Below, one piece after another: positions 1-6,900 of a DNA stretch of 9,534 bases; position 1 is the first letter of the stretch; each line of letters begins with the position of its first letter. Made by a program: the position numbers and the translations under genes. The notes under the pieces were generated by a model. That model did no database searches, had not been told where the DNA came from, and saw only the letters and a program-made list of their open reading frames with translations. The stretch is from Nitrospinota bacterium (lineage in GTDB: Bacteria > Nitrospinota > Nitrospinia > UBA9942): contig JACQEW010000100.1 in assembly GCA_016200365.1 (NCBI GenBank), positions 1-9,534 on the forward strand, given 5' to 3'.

Positions 1-266
1 ATGGCGATATTCTTAACTGCTGTAAATCCGAGCAAAGAAATAGCATGTGAGATAGAGGTAACACTCTGGCTCAGGCTGTAATAAGCGGAATTTGCGATGC
101 TCAAGACCTTTGATGCAATTGCCTGGTCGCGGGATATAATCTCCGCCAGCTTATCCGCCGATGCCTCCTCGTCTTTCAATAACTTGAGGATACTCTCCAG
201 AATAACCGGAATGGTAGGAAGCTTTTTTACCTTCTGTACCAGTCTTCTAATCTCATCCTGTTTCAT
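1..266 (-). CDS. HDOD-domain signalling protein (N-terminal part, runs off the window edge)
   Basis: Reading the minus strand from ATG at 266-264 gives 88 residues with no stop before the window edge. The text from about residue 15 onward is a clear HDOD domain start: 'LPTIPVILESILKLL', then 'IISRDQAIASKVLSIANSAYY' in part, then 'SISHAISLLGFTAVKNIA'. HDOD domains are helical relatives of HD phosphohydrolases that usually lack metal-binding residues and act as scaffolds in bacterial signal transduction, often with response regulators, GGDEF/EAL or chemotaxis proteins. The upstream gene on the same strand is a response regulator 91 bp away, so the two probably share a transcript and pathway. 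No Shine-Dalgarno sequence is visible before this ATG; the spacer holds a CTGGTGCACTGG palindromic repeat. Whether another domain follows HDOD cannot be seen. Family call is secure; partner and output are inference. Confidence 0.9.
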   Translation of the reverse strand, partial: MKQDEIRRLVQKVKKLPTIPVILESILKLLKDEEASADKLAEIISRDQAIASKVLSIANSAYYSLSQSVTSISHAISLLGFTAVKNIA

Positions 267-275
267 AATTACAAG

Positions 276-350
276 GTCACCAGTGCACCAGTAAAGAATA
301 TATTTCTGGTGCACTGGTGACTGGTGCTCTGGTGCACTGGTGACTGGTGC
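276..350. repeat. CTGGTGCACTGG palindromic and tandem repeat
   Basis: Positions 275-291 and 306-322 form a near-perfect inverted repeat (16 of 17 bases pair, 14-base AT-rich loop). The right arm is then duplicated: 306-327 and 329-350 are an identical 22-base direct repeat with one base between. It fills the gap between the response regulator and the HDOD gene. It could fold in the transcript and affect HDOD translation, but no run of T follows, so it is not an ordinary terminator. Confidence 0.85.
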
Positions 351-357
351 ACTTTTA

Positions 358-1185
358 TTACAGTTCTTCCTGTGCCCTTTCGAGCAGTGTTTCCCATGTG
401 TCTGCGTCATCGGGGAACACAGCCCTTCCTGCCTTAAAAGAGATAGCAGGTGTCTTGTCGCCTAATGATGTAAACTTATGCCCGCCGATAATATCCAAGA
501 CCTTTTTTTCTACCACCTTTAAGCCCTCCTTCCCTGTAACGGGAAATATAAAAAATATATTTGCAGGACCAAATCTGATTACTGTATCTATGTCCCTCAA
601 TTTGCTTTTAGCGGCATTGATGCCCTCTGTAATCGCTGCTTCGGGAAAAGGGTTTTTACCGTCTTCTTTCATGGAGAGTATTAATACGGATATGGGCTGC
701 TTCGCCCTTTTTGCAAGGGAGACCTCGAGCTTCAAATATGTGTGGAAATCGAATACAAGCTTTTCCTCGCCGATTTTAAGCTGGACGAGGTTTGATTTTT
801 CTATAGTTTTATTGACCTTTCCGATTAACAAATCAAGATGCCCCGATTTTATTACATAATCCGCTCCCCCGACTTTTATCGCCTTTATCACCGTTCCCTT
901 ATCATCTACTGCACTGTTGAATATAATGGGGATATTTGCATAAGGGCTGTTTTTCAGGGTAATCGCAGTCATTATACCGTCTATCTTAGGCATGGCAACA
1001 TCCAGAACAATAAGGTCAATTTTATTTTTATCGAAATATCCCGTACCTACCCCTTTCACCACCTCTTCGCCGCTCTCCGCTTCGAGCACCGAATACCCTT
1101 CCTTTTCAATCGCCTTTCTTATCTGCGCCCGTATAAAATGCGAATCGTCTACAACAAGAACACATCCCTTTGTTTGTTTATCCAT
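358..1185 (-). CDS. Response regulator: REC domain plus degenerate GGDEF domain with retained RxxD motif
   Basis: A cytoplasmic protein of 275 residues. Residues 8-125 are a receiver domain: acidic pair D13-D14, phosphoacceptor D62 in 'LIVLDVAMPKIDG', switch residue S91, and K113 (followed by S rather than the usual P). Residues about 138-275 have the GGDEF fold pattern ('LKLEVSLAKRAKQPISVLIL', 'RDIDTVIRFG', a final 'LLERAQEEL'), but the GG(D/E)EF signature is replaced by G206-P-A-N-I, so diguanylate cyclase activity should be lost. R197-x-x-D200 sits six residues before that signature, exactly where active cyclases carry the c-di-GMP inhibitory I-site. A role as a c-di-GMP receptor, as in the degenerate GGDEF protein PelD, is therefore possible. 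The start is well supported: AAGGGGG lies just upstream (about 1191-1197). It precedes the HDOD gene on the same strand. The cognate kinase is not in the window. Confidence 0.88.
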   Translation of the reverse strand: MDKQTKGCVLVVDDSHFIRAQIRKAIEKEGYSVLEAESGEEVVKGVGTGYFDKNKIDLIVLDVAMPKIDGIMTAITLKNSPYANIPIIFNSAVDDKGTVIKAIKVGGADYVIKSGHLDLLIGKVNKTIEKSNLVQLKIGEEKLVFDFHTYLKLEVSLAKRAKQPISVLILSMKEDGKNPFPEAAITEGINAAKSKLRDIDTVIRFGPANIFFIFPVTGKEGLKVVEKKVLDIIGGHKFTSLGDKTPAISFKAGRAVFPDDADTWETLLERAQEEL

Positions 1186-1218
1186 ACAACCCCCTTAAAA
1201 CAAAAATTGTAATAGTTC

Positions 1219-1320
1219 ACCGCAGAGACGCAAAGACGCAGAGAGGAAGAATCGACAACTAACAACTAACAACAGTTGTAGGTTGTTAGTTTTTCTCTGT
1301 GCCTCTGCGTCTCTGCGGTT
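1219..1320. repeat. Nested palindromic repeat (CGCAGAGACGCAGAG type)
   Basis: The outer arms, 1219-1246 and 1292-1320, are imperfect inverted copies built on CACCGCAGAGACGCA. Between them sits a second inverted repeat made of ACAACTAACAAC units (about 1254-1273) and their complement GTTGTAGGTTGTTAGT (about 1275-1290). The whole could fold as one long hairpin. No reading frame is contained in it. The two different motifs, one inside the other, suggest successive insertion or a two-part element. There is no T-tract typical of a simple terminator. Confidence 0.85.
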
Positions 1321-1457
1321 AAAATCAGGTCTTTATCTTTATAACACAAAAAACATGGTGCATAAATAGAAAAAGTTTGATATTATCGAAGTTATAAAGT
1401 TATCAAGTTCAACAACTTTATAAACTTTTTACTTTATAAACTTTATAAACATTCTGT
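1321..1457. repeat. AT-rich TTTATAAAC repeat block upstream of the DUF1015 gene; no gene seen
   Basis: This stretch holds no convincing reading frame. TTATAAAGTT at 1392-1401 is perfectly complementary to AACTTTATAA at 1414-1423 (10-bp stem, 12-base loop), and the right-arm motif is repeated as CTTTATAAA twice more between 1432 and 1450. The block ends 7 bases before the ATG at 1458. No Shine-Dalgarno sequence or clear sigma-70 promoter was found for that gene, although the AT-rich repeats could contribute -10-like hexamers. Confidence 0.7.
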
Positions 1458-2640
1458 ATGGCAAATATATCGCCCTTTAAAGGCATTCTATACAATAACG
1501 AGAAGATAAAAGATATAAAGGCTGTGGTCGCACCGCCCTACGATGTCATATCGCCGGAGGAGCAGGAGAATCTCTATCAACGGCATGAAAATAATGTAGT
1601 TGGAGGATTTCGGAGAGGGGGGCATACACCCCCATGAAAACACCCTTGCTAAACCGAAAGAAGACAGGTTGAAGCTTATAAGGAGCTGCAATGCAAATTT
1701 CAGCCCGATATTCGGATTGTTCTCAGACCCGTCTAAAAGGATAGATTCGATTTTAAGGGATGCCATGAGACAGCCCCCCCTTTATGATTTAGCAGATGAC
1801 GTTGGGGTAAGGCATACGCTATGGGGGATAAGAGAAAACAGGGCAATACAGATAATTACCGGACAGATGGCCGATAAGCAGATATTTATTGCAGACGGTC
1901 ACCACCGGTATGAGACTGCAATCAACTACCGCAACGAGATGAGGGAAAAGACACCCAATTTTACAGGAGACCTGTCCCCGAATGGTTTTATCGGGGACGA
2001 GCCTTTCAACCATGTCATGATGTATTTCACAAATACGAATTCCGAGGGGCTCTCTATCCTGCCGATCCACAGGCTGGTAAGCAGCCTGGAAAATTTTAAT
2101 AAGAAAAGGATAGGAGAGGAGGCAGGGGAATTTTTTAATATAGAGAGTCTTCCTTTTAACGGAGACGAAGAAAAGGATGTAAGACAAAGACTTTTCTTGG
2201 AAATGAAGAATAGAGGGGAAAATGGGCCTGCCCCTGCAAGTAGTAAGCAGGGGCATGTCTTCGGTATGTATCTTGGGGATAATGAATATTTCCTGCTAAC
2301 CCTGAAAGAAGGAGGTATGCTGGAGAAGTATGTTGAAAATTCAAGACATCCTGCCTGGAAGACCCTCGATGTTACAATCCTCCATACCCTCCTGATTGAA
2401 AAGGTTCTCGGGATAAGCGAGAAGAGTCTTTCCGAGCAGAAGAATATAACCTACACTGTAAACGAGATTGAGGCGATAAAAGGGGTAAAGGAGGGCAAGT
2501 ATCAGTTAGCATTATTTTTAAACCCGACAAAGATAGAGGAAGTTCAGGCTGTTGCCGCTGCAGGCGAGAAGATGCCCCAGAAGTCAACCTTCTTCTACCC
2601 CAAGCTTATCACGGGATTGGTGATGAACAAGCTGGAATAA
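1458..2640 (+). pseudogene. DUF1015-family protein, broken by an internal deletion plus frameshift
   Basis: Two pieces of one DUF1015 (COG4198-like) gene lie in different frames. The first, from ATG 1458, encodes 'MANISPFKGILYN' and 'AVVAPPYDVISPEEQENLY', the family's normal N-terminus, up to 'NNVV' (about residue 48), then runs into TGA at 1635-1637. The second is open from about 1600 in the +1 frame and begins at 'LEDFGEGGIHPHENTL', keeping the hallmark 'IADGHHRYETA' and ending with 'FFYPKLITGLVMNKLE'. In intact family members as I recall them, roughly 50 residues separate these segments, so a block whose length is not a multiple of three appears lost, with the junction near 1597-1604. The 346-residue second part has only a TTG start without a ribosome binding site, so expression as a separate protein is doubtful. 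DUF1015 has been linked to serine/phosphoserine metabolism through resemblance to SerK-type kinases; I recall this only loosely. An assembly error is the alternative. Confidence 0.8.
2229..2255. repeat. Short perfect hairpin inside the DUF1015 coding sequence
   Basis: TGCCCCTGC (2229-2237) and GCAGGGGCA (2247-2255) are perfect complements with a 9-base loop. They encode a Pro/Ala/Ser/Gly/Gln patch ('GPAPASSKQG') that interrupts the DUF1015 sequence just before 'HVFGMYLGD', where I do not expect such residues. It looks like a small palindromic insertion that kept the frame, but an ordinary variable loop is possible. Confidence 0.55.
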
Positions 2641-2658
2641 AGAACAAAAGCTTAATCA

Positions 2659-2769
2659 ATCCACAGATTACACAGATTAACACAGATTTTTTAACCCCCC
2701 TTTCATCCCCCCTTTCATAAAGGGGGGAAAGAGGGGGGTGATCTGCGGTAATCTGCGAAATCTGCGGAT
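2659..2769. repeat. Composite repeat: CACAGATT palindrome enclosing a CCCCCC/GGGGGG palindrome
   Basis: The outer arms, 2659-2687 and 2741-2769, are inverted copies matching at 24 of 29 positions by my alignment, each made of three CACAGATT/CGCAGATT-like units. Inside lies a second inverted repeat, about 2694-2717 against 2720-2739, made of two CCCCCCTTTCAT-like units and their complement. The element fills nearly the whole gap between the DUF1015 gene and larE. The inner motif belongs to the same family as the elements at 4705-4750, 6831-6895 and 7355-7387. Confidence 0.88.
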
Positions 2770-2770
2770 A

Positions 2771-2776
2771 TATAAT
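2771..2776 (+). promoter_or_regulatory. Possible -10 box for larE
   Basis: A perfect TATAAT lies 18 bases before the larE ATG, directly beside the right arm of the composite repeat. No good -35 hexamer is seen at the usual distance (about 2748-2753). If used, the leader would be only about 12 bases and lack a Shine-Dalgarno sequence. Confidence 0.25.
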
Positions 2777-2794
2777 TTCTTATACATTTTAAAA

Positions 2795-3604
2795 ATGGGA
2801 AAAGAGCTTTATCTAAAATTTGAAAAGCTGAAAGAGATAATAAAAGAAATGGGCAGCCTTATTGTCGCCTTCTCAGGAGGGGTTGACAGCACATTCCTTC
2901 TGAAAGTGGCTAAGGATGTGCTTGGTGAAAATGTCCTCGCAGTAACCGCCACTTCAAGCACATATCCTGAAAGGGAATTGAGAGAGGCGGAGAGGCTGGC
3001 AAAAGAAATCGGTGCGAGACACATAAAAATAGAGTCGGAGGAGCTTGATATACCCGGTTTTAGAGATAACCCGCCTGATAGATGCTACTACTGCAAGGGA
3101 GAATTATTCCATAAACTAAAGGAAATTGCAGAGAGGGAAAATATAAAATTCATTGCCGACGGCTCAAATCTCGATGACCTCTCCGACTACAGACCGGGGA
3201 GAAAGGCAGCAGAAGAATTGAATATCAGGAGCCCCTTAAAAGAGGCAGGATTTACAAAAGAGGATATTAGAATATTGTCAAAGGAGATGGGGCTTTCGAC
3301 ATGGAATAAACAGTCCTTTGCATGCCTCGCATCCCGATTCCCTTACGGGAATGAAATAAATCCCGATAAACTCGGCATGGTTGACAGGGCAGAGGACTTT
3401 TTGCTCTCTATGGGATTCAGGCATGTAAGGGTAAGACATCATGAAACTATAGCGAGGATAGAGGTCTCAAAAGACGAAATCAACAGGCTCTTTTATAATG
3501 GCACATCCGAAACCATCTCAAAAAGGCTTAAAGAGATAGGCTTTAAATATATAACCGTAGATTTAGAAGGTTATAGAACAGGAAGTATGAACCTACCAGC
3601 CTAA
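2795..3604 (+). CDS. larE: LarE-type ATP-dependent sulfur transferase, three-cysteine form
   Basis: A cytoplasmic protein of 269 residues, normal for LarE. LarE adenylates a carboxylate of the nicotinate-derived precursor and delivers sulfur to it while building the nickel-pincer nucleotide cofactor of lactate racemase (LarA) and related enzymes. The PP-loop ATP site is 'SGGVDS' at residues 27-32; 'RCYYCK' supplies C97 and C100, and 'ACLASRFPYG' supplies C177. In Lactiplantibacillus plantarum LarE a single cysteine is sacrificed as sulfur donor, whereas homologues with three cysteines bind a [4Fe-4S] cluster and can turn over; this protein has the three-cysteine pattern. The ATG at 2795 is preferred over an in-frame GTG at 2738 because the extra 19 residues would be translated repeat sequence. 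No Shine-Dalgarno sequence is visible. No larA, larB or larC is in the window, so the partner enzyme is unknown. Almost all arginines use AGA/AGG. Its 3' end overlaps a convergent small gene by 12 bases. Confidence 0.9.
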   Translation: MGKELYLKFEKLKEIIKEMGSLIVAFSGGVDSTFLLKVAKDVLGENVLAVTATSSTYPERELREAERLAKEIGARHIKIESEELDIPGFRDNPPDRCYYCKGELFHKLKEIAERENIKFIADGSNLDDLSDYRPGRKAAEELNIRSPLKEAGFTKEDIRILSKEMGLSTWNKQSFACLASRFPYGNEINPDKLGMVDRAEDFLLSMGFRHVRVRHHETIARIEVSKDEINRLFYNGTSETISKRLKEIGFKYITVDLEGYRTGSMNLPA

Positions 3605-3736
3605 CCACGGACGATAAAAGTAAAACTCGTAAGCAATCGCCAACTGCAGCGCCCTCTCTTTACTGAAAATCCTGCACAGCCTGCAATAGACATGCAGGGG
3701 ATTTAAATAATGCATCATTTCATCTCTCTTGCTCAT
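3593..3736 (-). CDS. Small 47-residue protein of unknown function
   Basis: ATG at 3736-3734 opens a 47-codon frame ending in TAG at 3595-3593. Support is mainly the ribosome binding site: GGGAGGTG ends 4-5 bases before the ATG (about 3741-3748), the best in the window. A promoter-like TTGGCA / TATATT pair lies further upstream. The protein begins 'MSKRDEMMHYLNPLHVYCRL' and continues with a basic helix and an aromatic-rich tail ('AYEFYFYRPWLGW'). It has C18 and C21 close together (CxxC-like, with R19-L20 between), no signal peptide and no clear membrane helix. I have an impression of short proteins containing 'NPLHVYCRL' in Nitrospirota-like genomes but cannot name a family. The gene converges on larE, overlapping its last 12 bases, and diverges from the restriction-modification gene. 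Function unknown. Confidence 0.65.
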   Translation of the reverse strand: MSKRDEMMHYLNPLHVYCRLCRIFSKERALQLAIAYEFYFYRPWLGW

Positions 3737-3960
3737 AAAACACCTCCCTTAAAATTCTCTTGCAATATAGTTTTTTCAAAAAGCATGCCAAATCGAAGCC
3801 AATGAAACTTTTATCGTAAAACCAATTAGTTAGCATTATTCAATGTCTATGCTTATGGTGTAAATCCAAAGGTTTGACGGTAATTTTTTCCGCAGGGCAG
3901 TCATTCCTTTGACAGATTTCCCTTTTTATGCCATCCATTTTTTGTTATATTTAATTTGCT
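3737..3960. other. Divergent intergenic region between the small gene and the R-M gene
   Basis: No reading frame or repeat is convincing here. It carries the leader and promoter candidate of the small minus-strand gene at its left end. Toward the R-M gene, TTGACA occurs at 3909-3914 but no good -10 hexamer follows at 16-18 bases, so the R-M promoter is not identified. I see no paired C-box-like operator of the kind used by controller proteins of R-M systems. Confidence 0.5.
3764..3791 (-). promoter_or_regulatory. Promoter candidate for the 47-residue gene
   Basis: On the minus strand TTGGCA (3791-3786) and TATATT (3769-3764) are separated by 16 bases, a fair sigma-70 arrangement that would start transcription about 20 bases before the ATG. 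The same stretch, TTGGCATG-N4-TTGA, also resembles a sigma-54 -24/-12 element with GA in place of the invariant GC, so sigma-54 use is less likely. Confidence 0.4.
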
Positions 3961-6900
3961 GTGAATACAAAATTGCTGAAATCATATCTGAAGGAAATAT
4001 TTGAAATTGCCAATCGCGGCGATGCAAGAGAGGAGAGTTATTACTCATGCCTTGAAGGACTGTTGAAGGAGTATATTGTGCAGGAGAGTAAAAGAGATAC
4101 CCATATAACAACCCTTCCAAAAAAGCTTGTCCCTGTGGACAGTAAGCAGGGAACAGAAGCAGGTAATCCAGATTTCAGAATCTGGGATGGAAAACAGCAT
4201 ATTGTTGGCTATATTGAAGCCAAAGCACCAACGGTTGAGCATTTAGATGAAATAGAAACAACGGAGCAATTAAAACGCTATCTTCAAACATTTCCAAACC
4301 TAATACTAACAAACTTTTTTGAATTCAGACTATATCGTAATGGGGATTTAGTTGATAAAGTCCTTATCAGCAGACCTTTTATCGTTCATAAACTCAAAAC
4401 TATCCCGCCGATAGAAAAGGAAGCCGAATTTTTTAACTTACTTCAAAAATTTTTCTCCTTTTCTCTGCCAAAAGTCTATGATGCAAAAACACTTGCACTT
4501 GAATTGGCAAAGAGGACAAGGTTTTTAAAAGATGAAGTCATCACACAGGAATTGAGAGGAGAAGAAATAAAAGGGAGAGACTTTATATCAGGCTTCTACG
4601 AGGCATTCAGGAAATATCTTATAAGTAATCTCTCAAAAGAAGATTTTGCAGACCTTTATTCACAGACTATTACTTATGGACTCTTTGCTGCCCGCACCCG
4701 TGTAATCCCCTCCGTCCCCCCTTTAGAAAAGGGGGGTGAGGGGGGATTTAACAGAAAGCTTCAACAGATGGAATGGATAATTGATGATATTTCAGAAGTC
4801 CTGTCAGTTACCGATACAAATAAGATACTCCATCAATACTTTCATGAAGGGAAAGGGAAAGACCCGATTGTCCATTTCTACGAGACCTTCCTCTCTGAAT
4901 ATGACCCTGAAACACGGGAAAAGAGAGGTGTCTATTATACCCCCGAGCCAGTAGTCTCCTATATTGTCCGCTCTTTGCATAATATCCTGAAAGACGACTT
5001 CAACAGAAGGGATGGGTTTGCAAGTAATTCAGTTACAGTATTAGACCCTGCTGCTGGGACACTTACATTTTTATCCGAGGCGTCTAAACTATCGGTTGAT
5101 GAATTTATCCATAAATACGGTGAAGGTGGAAAGGAAAAATTCATAAAGGAGCATATCCTTAAAAACTTCTACGCCTTTGAGCTTATCATGGCGCCTTATG
5201 CAGTAGGGCATTTAAAGATGTCCTTTCTTCTTGAGGAATTGGGATACAGGCTCCATGGAGATGACAGATTTAAGCTCTACCTGACGAATACATTAGAGAT
5301 GGAAGAACTTGCCCAGACAGAACTCCCGGGTATGTCTTCCCTCTCCGAAGAATCTCATCTGGCAGGAAAGGTTAAGAAGGAACAGCCTATTCTTGTAATT
5401 CTCGGCAACCCGCCATATTCAGGACATTCAACCAATATCGGAGATTGGATTTCAACAGAGATTAAGGCTTATTATAAGGTTGATGGAAAGCCTCTCGGCG
5501 AGAAAAATCCAAAATGGCTTCAGGATGATTATGTAAAATTTATCAGATTTGCCCAATGGAAGATTGATAATGCAGGCGAAGGGATTTTAGGATTCATAAC
5601 AAACCACAGTTACCTCGATAATCCAACCTTCAGGGGTATGCGTCAGTCCTTGATGAATAGCTTTAATGAGATTTATATCTTAGATATTCATGGCAACAGC
5701 CTTAAAAAAGAGAAATGCCCTGACGGCTCTAAGGATGAAAATGTTTTTGATATTCAGCAGGGGGTTGCCATTGCGATTTTTATAAAAAAGAGTAGGGTGC
5801 GTTCCCCGAATGCACCACTCGTTAGGGATGAGGGTTGCAAGGTCTTTCACTCTGAGCTTTGGGGTCTGCGTGAAGATAAATACAAATGGCTGGAAAACCA
5901 TGATATAAAAAACACAAAATGGAAAAAGCTAAAGCCAAAATCCGAATTTTATCTCTTTATCCCAAGAGATGAGAAACTCTTAAATGTATATGAAAGTTAT
6001 CCAAAGATAACCGACATTTTCCCTGTAAACAGTGTAGGGATAGTTACTGCAAGAGATAATTTTGTTATAGACTTTGATAAAGAAACTCTTAAAAGACGCA
6101 TCAGGATGTTTCTTGATAAAAAGCTCCCAGATGAAATTATCAGGCAAACTTTTAATTTAAGAGATAAATCAAACTGGAAATTGAAAGACGCAAGAGAAGA
6201 TTTAAGGAAAGATGAAAACTGGGAGAATTTAATCACGAAGATTTTATATCGTCCTTTTGATGAACAGTGGATATTCTATCACGATGCAGTTATAGAACGA
6301 GCTCGGAAAGAAGTCATGCAGCATATGATGCAGGAGAATTTGGGGTTGGTTACAGTTAGACAGGTTGCGGAAGGAGTTTTCAATCATGTCTTTGTATCAA
6401 ATAATATTATTGAAAGTCGTGTAACACTTAGCAACAAAGGCATAGCATTTCTTTTGCCCTTGTATATTTACCAGAAAAAAGATAATCCTAAAAAACAATC
6501 TTTTGGTAGAGTCATGATGCTCTTTGAGCCACAGGCAGATTATTTAATGAAAAAGCCAAATCTGTCGCCAATAATAGTTGAGCAATTAATAAAGGATTTT
6601 AAGCTTGTCCCAAACAAAGTGAGGGAACTCACACCTGAGCAAATCTTCTTTTATATCTATGCTATCCTCTATTCAAATATCTACCGCACAAAGTATGCTG
6701 AATTTTTAAGGATAGATTTTCCAAGAATACCCTTTACAAAAGACTACAAGCTTTTCAGCAGGATGGCAGAATACGGGAAAAAACTTATTGATTTGCATTT
6801 ACTAAAATCAGAAGAAATACAACCCCATGAGTCCCCCTTAACAAAGGACAACAACCCCCTAAGTCCCCCTTTGTTAAGGGGGATTAAGGGGGTTGTAAAG

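Noticed and set aside
276..350. Possible CRISPR fragment because of the direct repeats
   Set aside because: The 22-bp units are separated by a single base, there is no spacer-sized unique sequence, and no cas gene is nearby.
347..1212. Plus-strand open frames opposite the response regulator
   Set aside because: They mirror a clear REC/GGDEF gene on the other strand and encode low-complexity Ser/Phe-rich text with no family resemblance.
2694..2739. Rho-independent terminator for the DUF1015 gene
   Set aside because: The stem is GC-rich but no T-tract follows on either strand, and the same sequence is found inside an open coding sequence, so it is better explained as a dispersed repeat.
2738..2794. 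An upstream GTG start for larE
   Set aside because: It lies in the right arm of the composite repeat, would translate repeat sequence, and has no ribosome binding site; the known LarE N-terminus fits the ATG at 2795.
3737..3960. Small controller protein/C-box regulation of the R-M gene by the 47-residue protein
   Set aside because: The small protein has no recognisable helix-turn-helix and is shorter than C proteins, and no paired symmetrical operator was found between the genes.
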